The notes under the pieces: generated by a model
What the model was told of the DNA's origin: nothing
The model's input: only the letters and a program-made list of their open reading frames with translations
The model's database searches: none
Assembly: GCA_035489015.1 (NCBI GenBank)
Contig: DATHKR010000235.1
Span: 1 to 64,000, forward strand
DNA: 64,000 nt
Direction of reading: 5' to 3'
Source: DATFRY01 sp035489015
GTDB lineage: Bacteria; Myxococcota_A; Polyangia; Haliangiales; Haliangiaceae
Shown: one piece after another, positions 1-11,201 of the stretch
Position numbering within the stretch: the first letter of the stretch is position 1
Layout of the letters: each line of letters begins with the position of its first letter
Program-made: the position numbers and the translations under genes

Positions 1-30
1 GCGATGGCGATGGCGATGGCGATGGCGATG
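1..30. repeat. 6-bp microsatellite at window edge
   Basis: Five tandem copies of gcgatg open the window. The array may continue to the left of position 1. Hexamer arrays of this kind expand and contract by slippage. Confidence 0.9.
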
Positions 31-533
31 GGGCGCCGCGATCGCCGGCGATCACGGGCGAATGCGACGGCAAGGTGGACGGGCGGGCGCTTCGTCGACG
101 GGCTCGCGATCGCGGCGTCGATGGGCGATGCCGCGATCGCCGGCGTCGATTGGCGAATGTGACGGCAAGGTGGGCGGGCGGACGCTTGCCGCGTCGACGG
201 GCGCCGCGATCGCGGCGTCGAGGGGGCCATGCGGTCGCAGCGCCGCGGGCGATCGCGGCTTCGGGCGGGATCGCGTCGGCGCGGTCTCCCGCGACACCGC
301 CGGCGATCGGATCGCGGCGTGGACGGGCGCGCCGATCGCGGTGTCGAGAAGGTGCGGCGTGATCGGCCCCGCGCCCCGTGCCTCGTGTCGTCGGGCGCGG
401 CGATGGATCGCGGCTTCGACGGCGATCGGTGTGGGGCGGGATGCGATGGGCGGCATCCCGATCGGCGGCATCCCGATCGGCGGCAGCTCGAGCGCATCGA
501 GATCTGGCGCATCCATCGGCCCGCCGCGCCCGA

Positions 534-935
534 GATTGATTCCGGCGGGGTTCTCGGCGGCGGTCCTGAGGCACCGGGCGCGTCGCTGCTCCTGGGATTG
601 CACAGGGTCGAGCGAATCGAGGTCCGGGGCGCCCATCCGCCTGCAGCCTGCCGCGCCCGCGATTGATTCCGGCGGGGTTCTCGGCGGCGGCCCGTGAGGC
701 GCCGGGCGCGTCGCTGCTCCTGGGGGCGGGGGGGAGCGAATCGAGGTCCGGGGCGCCCATCCGCCTGCAGCCTGCAGCGCCCGAGATTGATTCCGGCGGG
801 GTTCTCGGCGGCGGTCCGTGAAGCACCGGACGTGTCGCTCCTCCTGGGGTCGAGCGAATCGAGTCCGGCGCACCTATCCGCCTGGCGCGCCCGAGATTGA
901 TTCTGGCGGGGTTCTCGGCGGCGGTCCTGAAGCAC
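534..935 (+). repeat. four tandem REP-like repeats (copies A-D)
   Basis: Four imperfect direct repeats start at 534, 661, 785 and 895, so the period is 127, 124 and 110 bp. Each begins gattgattccggcggggtt (gattgattctgg in the last), continues with a ctcggcggcgg block and then a variable arm containing caccgg and gcgtcgctcct. Two diverged single copies in the same orientation lie at 1957 and 2502, on the other side of the transposase gene. Their placement around a RAYT gene suggests REP-type elements mobilised by it; that link is an inference. Confidence 0.75.
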
Positions 936-1174
936 CGAACGCGTCGCTCCGCGTGCGGGGGCGGGGCAACAATCCGGGTCGCGACGGCCTGATGGTCGCG
1001 CGATGAGCCCCAGCACCGAGACCGTGCCAGCGGCCCGCGTCGCGCAGGCCATCCACCACCGGCCGCCGCCGACGGCGCGGCGCCAGCAGCTCGCGATCGG
1101 CCGCCGCTCACGCTCGACGACGGTGCCCGCGGTCGGCCCGCCGAGCACGGCGATCGCGGCCGCGTGCGGGCCGG

Positions 1175-1918
1175 CTATCCCGATCCCGGCACCTCGTCGC
1201 GGTCGAGGAGGCCGCGGCGCTTCCAGCCGATCGTGAGCAGCCAGACCGTGGCGGCCGCGTGCGGTCGAGGGGCACCGAGGAGCTCTCGCTGCCACGCCTC
1301 GCGCGGTAGCACGCGGGTTTTCCAGCCATCGAACCAGAGAGCGCTCGAGCAGGGGTCCAGCGCCGCACCCGACGCGCCGGCGTGGTGGCGATGATTGAGG
1401 AGCACGTAGCGGAGGGCGAAGCGGACCTCGGTCGGCGTCCGCAGAGACCGAGCGTGATAGCGCTCGGCGAACAGCCGGCCGCGCCGACCGAGCACCCGGT
1501 TCAGGCGACGCGCCAGGCGAACCTCCAGGCCGATCATCCCGCGGGTCAAGCCGTCGGCACCGCCGGCCTCGACGATGAGGTGAACGTGATTGGACTGCAC
1601 GCTGAACTCGACGACGCGAAAGTCGGCCCGATGCCCGCCATCGAAAATCGCCCGCCGAACCACCCGCATCGACCGATGTCGTCGAAGTGATGCGACGCCG
1701 CCCACGACGCGCAGCGTGACGTGCTGAGGAAACCGCGACGCGAACCGCTCGCGTCTCCCGTGCACCACCGAGCCACGCCCACGAGGCCGCCCCGCGCCGG
1801 GCCGCCACCCGCCGCGCCCGGTCGGCTTGCGAGCCTGCTCGAGAGTGAGCTGCGCCGACCGCTGTGCCCGCCGCCGCGATGGACGCCCCGGGCACCGAGA
1901 AGAAGATCGAAACGACAT
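1175..1918 (-). CDS. RAYT / IS200-like Y1 transposase
   Basis: This encodes a single-strand Y1 transposase of the REP-associated tyrosine transposase type, which nicks and joins DNA at hairpin repeats through a tyrosine-DNA intermediate. The 247-residue product has a basic N-terminus with the motif GGWRPGAGRPRG (residues 36-47), the conserved strand HVTLR (66-70) and the HUH metal-binding motif H111-V112-H113 in NHVHLIVE. Y154 and Y171 are candidate nucleophiles; the sequence alone does not decide between them. It is a lone gene without partner ORFs or clear terminal inverted repeats, flanked on both sides by REP-like copies. The frame stays open to 2104, but that part runs through a REP-like copy and is only Arg/Ala-rich, so the ATG at 1918 is preferred. 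It looks intact. Confidence 0.8.
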   Translation of the reverse strand: MSFRSSSRCPGRPSRRRAQRSAQLTLEQARKPTGRGGWRPGAGRPRGRGSVVHGRRERFASRFPQHVTLRVVGGVASLRRHRSMRVVRRAIFDGGHRADFRVVEFSVQSNHVHLIVEAGGADGLTRGMIGLEVRLARRLNRVLGRRGRLFAERYHARSLRTPTEVRFALRYVLLNHRHHAGASGAALDPCSSALWFDGWKTRVLPREAWQRELLGAPRPHAAATVWLLTIGWKRRGLLDRDEVPGSG

Positions 1919-1956
1919 GCACGCGCGATGTCGGTCCCGGGCCCATCGTGTTGCGC

Positions 1957-1985
1957 GATTGATTGCGGCAATGTTCCCGGCGGCG
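1957..1985 (+). repeat. REP-like repeat copy E
   Basis: A diverged copy of the 534-935 repeat that begins gattgattgcggcaatgttc and ends cggcggcg. It lies about 40 bp upstream of the transposase start codon, where such repeats often serve as the enzyme's own substrate. Confidence 0.6.
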
Positions 1986-2157
1986 AAGGCCCCGCGCGCG
2001 CCCGCGCGCGCGGCCACTGAAGCACGAGCTCGTCTAACTCGATTCGACCGAAGCTGGATGCGACGTGCGCTGGGGGTCATCCCCTCGGCCACCTCGATGA
2101 GCACCGGCCGGAGCGCAGTCTCCTCGTGCCTCGACGCAAGCGGGCCTCGAAGGAAGC

Positions 2158-2223
2158 GTCAGGGATGTCCTTGCGCTTCCCGTAAGGAATGTCCGTGGGT
2201 AGCAGTGTCAGGGATGTCCGTGG
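2158..2223. repeat. possible decayed insertion-sequence end
   Basis: Three direct repeats of the form GTcAGGgATGTCCgTgG start at 2158, 2182 and 2207, at 24- and 25-bp spacing. Clustered GGATGTCC repeats resemble the terminal transposase-binding sites of IS481-type elements as I remember them, but no transposase of that type is nearby. If the reading is right, this is a solo remnant end. Confidence 0.35.
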
Positions 2224-2501
2224 TTGCACACGGGCGGGCTGCGATGAGATCGCGCCTCGAGAGACACCACCGCCGCCGCGGGAGGTGAGGTCGGGCTATC
2301 GCGGCGACGTGATGGCGGCGCGAACAGGCGCGGTGATCGCGCGCGACCGGCGGGTCACCGCGGCGTGGGCGGGCGCGGCGAGGTCGGTGAGCGAGGCGAT
2401 GGATCGTCACGTCGAGGGTGATCGCGGCGCTGGGCGGCATCCGGCTCGGCGGCGGCCCGGAGAGATCGAGACCCGCCCCGACCCCCGCGTGCCGCGACCG
2501 A

Positions 2502-2531
2502 GGTTGATTCCGGGCAATGTTCTCCGCGGCG
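2502..2531 (+). repeat. REP-like repeat copy F
   Basis: Another diverged copy, reading ggttgattccgggcaatgtt followed by ctccgcggcga. It has one inserted base relative to the 534-935 copies and is in the same orientation. Confidence 0.55.
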
Positions 2532-2784
2532 ATTCGCGAGGCTCCGGACCCCCACCGCCAGCCACAGCTCTCGAACGCGCGCACCACCTCGCGTGACACG
2601 CCGCGCGGGAGCGTGCCCGGCACGCCGGCGACCACGGACCGGCGGTGGGCCACGTACCAGCCCGGGTTCTCGGCCGAGTTGACATCCACCGCGATGCCCC
2701 AGCGGTGATGACGAGAGCCGCCGGCCCGCCTCTGTCGCTCGGCCGGGGCGAGCGATCGCGGCGTCGACGGGTGCGGCGGCCAGG

Positions 2785-3085
2785 TGTGGCGGCGATTGCG
2801 GCGTGCGCTGGGCCGGCGATTGCGGCGTGGGCTGGGCCGGCGATTGCGGCGTGCGCTGGACGATCGATCGCGGCGTGCGCTGGGCCGGCGATTGCGGTCG
2901 AAGAGTGCGGCTATTGCGGCGTCGACGGGTGCGGCTATTGCGGCGTGCGCTGGCCGGCGATGGCGTCGTGCGCTGGTCGGCGATGGCGGCGTGCCCTGGA
3001 CGATCGATCGCGGCGTCGACGGGTGCGGCGATTCCGGCGTCGACGAGTGCGGCGATTGCGGTGTGCGCTGGCCGGCGATGCGTCG
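2785..3085. repeat. 24-bp tandem repeat block
   Basis: Degenerate head-to-tail copies of a 24-bp unit, cggcgattgcggcgtgcgct plus gggc, drift into gatcgatcgcggcgtcgacg-type variants. It lies in the downstream flank of the minus-strand gene that ends at 3123. Because 24 is a multiple of three, several frames stay open through it, but no protein is supported. Confidence 0.75.
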
Positions 3086-3122
3086 CGGGGCGATCGGATC
3101 GTGGCGTCCGTGGCCGCGGCGA

Positions 3123-5609
3123 TCAGGGGGCCGCGTCGGGGCCTGGGGTCCGGGACGGCGGTGGGGTCGGTGACGCCGGGGCCTGCCTTGCCCGGGCTGG
3201 CTCGCCGGTGTCGGCTGTGCCTGCTGGCGCGGGTGGGGCCGTGCCGGCTGTACCTGCCGGCGCGGGCTGGTCGGTGCCGGCCGTGGCGGTGCCGGCCGTG
3301 GCGGTGCCGGCGGCCGGTGCTGGGGTCGGGTTGGCGGTCTGGTTGACCGTCGGCGGGGTCAGTTTGAGCAGGAGCTCCTGGCCGCCGCCTTGTAGCCAGA
3401 GGGCTACGTCGGAGGCGACGCTGGCGGTGGCGCGGCTGTTCTGTCCTCCCAGTCGCTGGACGCTCTCGACGCGACAGGGGGCTCGGTTTCTTCCCTCGGC
3501 GGTGGATACGGTGCAGGACCAGGCGGTGGTGACGTTGTCGCTGCTCAGATCGGCCACGACCAGCCAGAGGGCGGGGTCGACCAGCTGGGCCAGCACGTCG
3601 CCCTTTTCGACGTGGTCGCCGCGGGCGGCTCGCCGCTCGATGCGGCCGGCCGCTGGCGCGCTCACGACCGCCTCGGCCGCGCGCACTCCTCTGCCGGCTC
3701 GCAGGGTGTAGAGCTTCTGGCCGGTCGTCACCGAGCCGCCGGCTTTGACGTGGATGCGCTCGACCTCGCCGTCGGTGGCAGCCACGGCGGCGGCTACCAC
3801 CGGGTGTTCGATCCGGGTCACGCGCACCTCGGCCGCGCCGGGATCGAGGGCGGTCCCGGTTCGCGCGCCGGCGCCGACCGCGCTGGCGGCGGGCTGGATC
3901 GCGGCACCTGGCTCGCCATCGACGACCTTCGCCGAGCTCGCGTCGTCGGCCCGGCCGGCGATGGAGGCCGTGGGCTGGGCGTCGTCGTCTCCGCCAAAGG
4001 CGAGGTAGCCGACCAGGACGCCGATCGCGGTGGCCCCGACGCCGATCGCGGCGACCACGCCCAGCCAGAACCGGGCCGTGCGCGCGCGCGCCGGACGATC
4101 CGGCACGCGCGGGATCGGACCGCTGGCGTAGGCCGGCACGGCGCCAGTGAAGTGGGGCGGATGCTCCTGGGTCAGACCGGGACCCGGGCCGTGGCCGGGA
4201 CCGGGGCCGGGATAAGGGCCCGGCGAGAGGCTGTGCGGTCCGGGAGGCTGAGGCAAGTGCCCCAGGCCCGGCGACGCGTCACCATCGCCCGGCGACGGCC
4301 GTGGATAGTTGCCCGGCGCGCCAGGGACGTAGCGCGGATAGGAAGCCGGCGGGCCCGGCGCCACGGACGGATCGAAGCCCGGCGGGAATTCGTGGCCGGC
4401 TGGATCGCCAGCTGGGCCCGACCAGGGGACATCGCCCTGCATGCCGCCTGCGCCGTGCGGGCCGCCGTCGAAGCCCGGACCGTGCGGGCCGCCGTCGAAG
4501 CCCGGGCCTCTCGGGCCGCCGTCGAAGCCCGGGCCTTGCGGGCCGCCCGGGCCTTGCGGGCCGCCATGGAATCCCGGGCCGTGTGGGCCGCCATGGACGC
4601 CCGGGCCGTGCGAGCCGCCCTCGAAATGCTGTCCTTGCGGTCCGCCGTCGAAATGCTGTCCTTGCGGTCCGCCCTCGAAATGCTGTCCGTGCGGTCCGCC
4701 CTCGAAATGCTGTCCGTGCGGTCCGCCCGCGAAGCCCTGTCCGTGCGGGCCACCCTCGAAACCCTGTCCGTGCGGGACACCGTCGAAACCCTGTCCGTAC
4801 GCGCCGCCCTCGAAATGCTGTCCGTGCGGCCCACCCGCGAAACCCTGTCCGTGCGGCCCGCCCGCGAAACCCTGTCCGTGCGCGCCGTCCTCGAACCCTT
4901 GGCCATGCGCGCCGCCCCCCTCGAATCCCTGTCCGTGCGCGCCGCCCTCGAATCCCTGCCCATGCGCGCCGCCGCCCTCGAATCCCTGTCCGTGCGCGCC
5001 GCCCCCCTCGAATCCCTGCCCGTGCCCCCCGCCCTCGAATCCCTGCCCATGCGCGCCGTGCGCTGGCCCGACATCGAGCCTGGCTCCTTCCGCGCCGTAT
5101 TCAATCGACGGTGGCGGGGATCCGTCCGGGGCTCGGGGAGCGGGCGCGTCGGCGCGGGGGTCGGTGCCGGCTGCGCGGAGGCTGGCGCGTTCCCTCGCCC
5201 GGGCGAGCTCGGCCTCGACCAGCCTCGAGCCGAGCGGGTCGACCACGGTCGCCTCCGGCTCGTGGTCGACGTCGCTGCCGAGGTCGTCGCCGAGGTCGAA
5301 CTCGGGCCCGTCGTCTTCGTCGTCGCCGTCGTCTTCTTCTTCGGCGTCTTCTTCTTGGCCTTCGGGTCGGTGTTCGAGCGCGGTCGCAGTGGCCTGCCGC
5401 GAGCCGATGCCCTCGGCCAGGAGTCGCTCGCAGCGATCGAGGCCGGACCTCGCCAGTGGATCGTCGGGTGCGATGGCGACCGCGGCGGCGAAGCACTGGC
5501 GGGCTCGCTCGACTTCTCCCTGGGCGAAGAACGTCCGGCCGTCGCGCACGAGGGCCAGCGCCTGCTGCTCGGGCGCGCCCGGTGGGGCGCCGGCGCCGCT
5601 CACGCTCAT
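3123..5609 (-). CDS. repeat-rich membrane protein with lipoyl/HlyD-like domain
   Basis: I do not recognise a named family for the whole 828-residue protein. In order it has a TPR-like helical segment (about 14-65), a strongly acidic stretch (86-105), a Gly-rich tandem array with units such as HGQGFEGG (about 184-388), a Pro/Gly-rich linker (to about 500), one membrane span (about 513-538), a barrel-sandwich hybrid domain of the lipoyl/HlyD type (about 595-700; VKAGGSVTTGQKLY followed by RGDHVEKGDVLAQLVDP) and a low-complexity Ala/Thr/Pro tail. The topology suggests a cytoplasmic N-terminus and an exported hybrid domain, as in membrane-fusion proteins, but no ABC or RND transporter lies beside it. 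It is divergent from the histidine kinase gene. Antisense frames across the array are open but are shadows. Confidence 0.75.
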   Translation of the reverse strand: MSVSGAGAPPGAPEQQALALVRDGRTFFAQGEVERARQCFAAAVAIAPDDPLARSGLDRCERLLAEGIGSRQATATALEHRPEGQEEDAEEEDDGDDEDDGPEFDLGDDLGSDVDHEPEATVVDPLGSRLVEAELARARERASLRAAGTDPRADAPAPRAPDGSPPPSIEYGAEGARLDVGPAHGAHGQGFEGGGHGQGFEGGGAHGQGFEGGGAHGQGFEGGAHGQGFEGGGAHGQGFEDGAHGQGFAGGPHGQGFAGGPHGQHFEGGAYGQGFDGVPHGQGFEGGPHGQGFAGGPHGQHFEGGPHGQHFEGGPQGQHFDGGPQGQHFEGGSHGPGVHGGPHGPGFHGGPQGPGGPQGPGFDGGPRGPGFDGGPHGPGFDGGPHGAGGMQGDVPWSGPAGDPAGHEFPPGFDPSVAPGPPASYPRYVPGAPGNYPRPSPGDGDASPGLGHLPQPPGPHSLSPGPYPGPGPGHGPGPGLTQEHPPHFTGAVPAYASGPIPRVPDRPARARTARFWLGVVAAIGVGATAIGVLVGYLAFGGDDDAQPTASIAGRADDASSAKVVDGEPGAAIQPAASAVGAGARTGTALDPGAAEVRVTRIEHPVVAAAVAATDGEVERIHVKAGGSVTTGQKLYTLRAGRGVRAAEAVVSAPAAGRIERRAARGDHVEKGDVLAQLVDPALWLVVADLSSDNVTTAWSCTVSTAEGRNRAPCRVESVQRLGGQNSRATASVASDVALWLQGGGQELLLKLTPPTVNQTANPTPAPAAGTATAGTATAGTDQPAPAGTAGTAPPAPAGTADTGEPARARQAPASPTPPPSRTPGPDAAP
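4446..5060 (-). repeat. in-frame tandem repeats encoding a Gly-rich array
   Basis: About twenty in-frame units of mostly 24-27 bp encode HGQGF/HFEGG-type octa- to nonapeptides inside the lipoyl-domain protein. Units nearest the membrane span have drifted to PHGPGFDGG. Length variation between strains would be expected. Confidence 0.9.
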
Positions 5610-5775
5610 CTCACCCTCGGGGCCGGGGGCGGCTCATGTTGGGAATATCGCTTCATGAAGAGCGCGCCGGTCTGCGCCAGCGGCGGATCGTACGCCCGGT
5701 GGCCGTCCAGCCACAAGAATGCCGCCGCATCCGCCGAGTTGGGTACGATACTGCCTTCGTCGCTGTGAATTGGTC

Positions 5776-7992
<2,217 letters not shown>

Positions 7993-7995
7993 TCC

Positions 7996-10900
7996 TCAGC
8001 GCGGCCTGGCGGCGGTGGGGCGCCAGCCGTTGCGGCGGAGCCAGCGCTCCAGGTCGGGCCGCTCACCCGCCAGCCGCTGGTCGGCCACCATCGCCTCGTG
8101 CGCCTCGAGCGCGAGGGTGCGGGCGCGCGGGCGGTCGCGGCCGGCGCCGACCAGGGCGCGCGACAGGGCGAACGAGATCTCCGCGACCAGGCCCGGATCG
8201 GCGGACCCCGGCGTCGCGGTGACCTGGTGGGCGTGCTCGAGCCAGGTGGCCGCGCGGGCCGGATGGTTCGCGGCCAGGTCGGTGTAGCCGAGCAGGAGCA
8301 GCGCCTCGGGCGCGTTCCAGTCGTCGGCCCCGGTCAGGTGCTGGTGGATGCGGAGCGCGCGCAGCGCCTGGTCGTGCGCCTCGCGGTGGCGATGCAGCTG
8401 GAACAGCGCCTCCGCCATCCGCCACCGGCACAGGCCGGCGCGGGCGTAGTTCTCGCCGAACTTGCGCTCGAAGGCGGCCAGCGCCGCGCGGTACGCGACG
8501 AGCGCCTCCTCGCTGCGCTCGAGCGAGGTCAGCGTGGTGGCCAGGCCGAGCAGGTAGGTGGCGTAGTTCGGGTGATCCGGCTCGTAGACCCTGGCGCCGA
8601 TCGCGACCGCGCGGCGGCGCAGGACCAGCGCCGCCTCGAAGTCGCCCTGCGCCTCGCGGATGACCGCCAGGCTGGCGGCCACCTTGGCCACGTCGGCGTG
8701 ATCCGGGCCGAGCGCGCGCTCGAGCACCGCCAGGCTCTCCTCCAGCGCGGCGCGCGCCTCGGGATAGCGGTACTCGCGGCCGAGCGCGTCGCCGAGCCGC
8801 TTCAGCGCCCGCGCGTGCTCCGGGTGAGCGGGCCCGTAGACCCGCCTCTTGATGGCCAGGGATCGCTCGAACTCGGGGCGGCCCGACTGGCCCATCGACT
8901 GGGCCAGGAAGCCGAGCGCGTCGAGCGCGTCGGCCACGCGCAGGTCGTCGAGCCCGAAGCGCCGCTCGAACAGCGCGAGCGCCTGCCGCCCCTCCTGTTG
9001 CGCCTCGGGCTGGCGCTGCAGCTCGTCGAGCAGCGTCGACGTCTCCAGGTGGAGCAGCCCCTCCAGCTCGTCGTCGCCGTGCATGCGCTCGAGCACCGCG
9101 GTCACCCGCGGCCGCAGCGCCAGCGCCTCGGCGTAGTGGCCCTGGTCGTGGCCGGTGACGCCCATCAGGCGGATCCACGCGCGCGCGGCCATGTCGTCGT
9201 CGCGCCCGGCCTCCGAGGCCCACACCGCGCGCTCGAGCGCCGGCGCCACCGCGTTCGCGTCTCCCGCCTCTCGCTCGACCTCGGCCTGCTCGAGCAGGAC
9301 CTCGCCCTCGAGCGGGCGGTAGCGGAGCTCGGCGGCAGCGCGGGCCAGCCGGCGCACGCGGTCCAGCCCGGCGGGCGCGCGGCCGGCCTGGCGCAGCGCG
9401 GCGACCTCGGCCAGCTCCGCCCGCATGGCGGCGACGCGCCGGCGCGCACCCGGCCCGGCCGGCGGGCGCACCGGGGTCAGGAGGTCGCGCGCGCGGGCGC
9501 ACGAGGAGGCGTCGGGCATGTCGCGCACCGATCGCGGCGCGCGCTCGACCAGCGCCGCGTCGGCGGTGGTGAATGCCTCGGTCAGGGTGCGCAGCTCGCC
9601 CAGTCGGTCGTCGAGGCACATCATGCGCAGCTCGAGCAGCGTCTCCGACTGCTCGCCGCGCACCCGGGTCGCCTCGCACGCCTCGCGGTGCATCGCGACC
9701 CAGTCGCGGGCGCGCTGGTCCAGCACGCGGCTGACCTGACTGTAGGCGGCGGCGGCGAACGGCATCCGGGTGGTGGCGAAGGCGTGCTGGACCGCGACCG
9801 CGCGGGCCGGGTCCCACGCCCCGATCAGCTTGTCCTCGCCGCCGCGGCAGACCGCCTCGGGCTCGCCGGCGATGAGCAGCGCGACGGCGGCGGCCGCCCC
9901 GAGCGCGGTGGCGGCGACCAGGACTGGCCGCGCCCGGCCCGGCGCGGGCCGGAGGTCGTCGAGCAGCGCGCTCATCGACGGATGGCGCTGGGCCGGATCG
10001 ACCGACAGGCCGCGCGTGATCGCGCTCCGCACCCTCCGGCCAAGGCCGCGCCGGCGCCCGATCCGGCGCAGCGCGCCGTTGGTCACCGCCTCCTGCAGCT
10101 CGAGCGAGCTGTCGCCCTCGAACGGATGCTCGCCGGCCAGGGCGGCGTGGAGGGCCACGCAGAAGCTGAACTGATCGGTGCGCTCGTCGGTGGCCGCGCC
10201 GAGGTGCTGCTCCGGCGCCATGTAGTACGGGGTTCCGGCGAAGCCGCCGACCGAGCTGGTGCCGGCGGGGGTGAAGATGGCCGCATCGGGGACCGGCCCG
10301 GCCGCCGGGCCCGATCGGCTGGCGACCAGGGCGAGGCCGAAGTCGGTCACCCGGATCCGCCCGTCGTCGCCGACCAGCACGTTCTCCGGCTTGAAGTCGC
10401 GGTGCACCACGCCGGCGGCGTGGGCCGCGGCCAGCCCGTCACCGGCGGCGAGGAAGTGGGCCAGGATGTCGGCCGGCGCGCGCGGCGCGGCGCGCAGCCA
10501 CGCGGCCAGGGTCTGGCCGGCGACCAGCTCCATGGCGATGAAGATGCGGAAGCGGAAGCTGCCGACGTCGTGCACCGCGACCACGTTCGGGTGGGCCAGC
10601 TGGGCCATGGCCTGGGCCTCGCGCAGGAGGCGATGGCGCAGCCGCGCCTGGCCCGATGGATCGACCCCCTCGCCGAGGAGCTTGATCGCGACCTTTCGGC
10701 TCAGCTCCGGATCGTGGGCCGAGTAGACCACCCCCATGCCGCCGGCGCCGATCCGCTCGAGCAGCTCGTATCGCCCGATCCGCTCGCCGGTCAGCGTCTC
10801 CGGCCGGGCGCTGGCGTCGTCGCCGTCGCCGTCGCCTTGGTCGTCGTCTTGGTCGCCGCGGGGGTGGCCGGCATCGTCGACCTCGTCGCGGGTCCGCTGC

Positions 10901-11097
10901 CGGGCCGGCGCCGGCATGGTCGGCTGCGACGCGAACAGCGCCGGGCCCGTCGCGCCGGGCGGCATGCGCTCGCGGCAGTGCGAGCAGCCGGCGAGGTGGC
11001 GGGTCAGCGCACGGCGCCGGTCCGGGTCGCCCGCCTGGGCGAGCAGCTCGGCCAGCTCGTGCTCTCCCGGGCAGGACGTGTCGGCATGGGCTGTCAT
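7996..11097 (-). CDS. Ser/Thr protein kinase with zinc-finger N-terminus and TPRs
   Basis: A 1033-residue Hanks-type kinase. The N-terminus has an anti-sigma-like zinc-finger pattern (H34, C38, C41 in HLAGCSHC). After an Asp-rich linker the kinase domain spans about 110-385 with the glycine loop GAGGMG, catalytic K139, HRDFKPEN (D234) and DFG, so it should be active. A membrane span follows (391-410), then a segment with four cysteines at C417, C474, C494 and C533 that recurs with near-identical spacing in the kinase at 37100-39760, and then about ten tetratricopeptide repeats to the C-terminus. The TPRs are probably outside the cytoplasm and may sense a protein or peptide ligand. Translation starts at the ATG at 11097. 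A nearby inverted repeat at 11187-11201 may control it. Confidence 0.93.
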   Translation of the reverse strand: MTAHADTSCPGEHELAELLAQAGDPDRRRALTRHLAGCSHCRERMPPGATGPALFASQPTMPAPARQRTRDEVDDAGHPRGDQDDDQGDGDGDDASARPETLTGERIGRYELLERIGAGGMGVVYSAHDPELSRKVAIKLLGEGVDPSGQARLRHRLLREAQAMAQLAHPNVVAVHDVGSFRFRIFIAMELVAGQTLAAWLRAAPRAPADILAHFLAAGDGLAAAHAAGVVHRDFKPENVLVGDDGRIRVTDFGLALVASRSGPAAGPVPDAAIFTPAGTSSVGGFAGTPYYMAPEQHLGAATDERTDQFSFCVALHAALAGEHPFEGDSSLELQEAVTNGALRRIGRRRGLGRRVRSAITRGLSVDPAQRHPSMSALLDDLRPAPGRARPVLVAATALGAAAAVALLIAGEPEAVCRGGEDKLIGAWDPARAVAVQHAFATTRMPFAAAAYSQVSRVLDQRARDWVAMHREACEATRVRGEQSETLLELRMMCLDDRLGELRTLTEAFTTADAALVERAPRSVRDMPDASSCARARDLLTPVRPPAGPGARRRVAAMRAELAEVAALRQAGRAPAGLDRVRRLARAAAELRYRPLEGEVLLEQAEVEREAGDANAVAPALERAVWASEAGRDDDMAARAWIRLMGVTGHDQGHYAEALALRPRVTAVLERMHGDDELEGLLHLETSTLLDELQRQPEAQQEGRQALALFERRFGLDDLRVADALDALGFLAQSMGQSGRPEFERSLAIKRRVYGPAHPEHARALKRLGDALGREYRYPEARAALEESLAVLERALGPDHADVAKVAASLAVIREAQGDFEAALVLRRRAVAIGARVYEPDHPNYATYLLGLATTLTSLERSEEALVAYRAALAAFERKFGENYARAGLCRWRMAEALFQLHRHREAHDQALRALRIHQHLTGADDWNAPEALLLLGYTDLAANHPARAATWLEHAHQVTATPGSADPGLVAEISFALSRALVGAGRDRPRARTLALEAHEAMVADQRLAGERPDLERWLRRNGWRPTAARPR

Positions 11098-11186
11098 GAC
11101 GTGGCGGACCCGGCGGTCGCGCGCCCGGGGGCGAGTGGCCTCGGCGGATCATGGACCCGACTCGCCAGGTCGACGAAATCGATGTT

Positions 11187-11201
11187 ATCTGCAACGCAGA
11201 T
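11187..11201. promoter_or_regulatory. inverted repeat upstream of TPR kinase
   Basis: A perfect 6-bp inverted repeat, ATCTGC with a 3-nt loop and GCAGAT, sits in an unusually AT-rich island about 90 bp before the kinase start codon and 40 bp after the permease stop. A second small hairpin (gccc-tatc-gggc) lies at 11217-11228. It could be an operator or part of the terminator of the permease gene; there is no T-run. Confidence 0.4.

Larger units (their letters stand above)
1..1174. other. gene-free repeat-rich region
   Basis: No convincing gene is seen here. Positions 31-480 are low-complexity sequence built from degenerate gatcgcggcg and cgtcgacggg words. Positions 534-935 are four REP-like copies. 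Open frames exist on both strands, for instance 52-873 on the minus strand, but their translations are Arg/Pro/Ala-rich, follow the DNA repeats, and show no domain or ribosome binding site. Confidence 0.7.
1919..3122. other. gene-free accessory spacer
   Basis: About 1.2 kb separates the transposase gene from the next gene and holds no credible CDS. It contains two REP-like copies (1957-1985, 2502-2531), a cluster of GGATGTCC direct repeats (2158-2223) and a 24-bp tandem repeat block (2785-3085). Open frames here give Arg/Ala/Gly-rich products that mirror the DNA repeats. Confidence 0.65.

Noticed and set aside
52..873. A minus-strand frame of 273 codons across the tandem REP-like repeats
   Set aside because: The product simply follows the DNA repeats (ENPAGIN- and PPIGM-type runs) and has no recognisable domain or ribosome binding site.
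534..935. The regular repeats were considered as a CRISPR array
   Set aside because: Units of 110-127 bp with imperfect identity and related, not unique, spacers; no cas genes in the window.
4441..5658. A plus-strand Cys/Pro-rich frame with CGPPSKPCPCG repeats that looks like a structural or metal-binding protein
   Set aside because: It is the antisense reading of the Gly-rich repeat array. The minus-strand frame has TPR, membrane and lipoyl-type segments on both sides and explains the repeat better. All plus-strand frames are open across the array.
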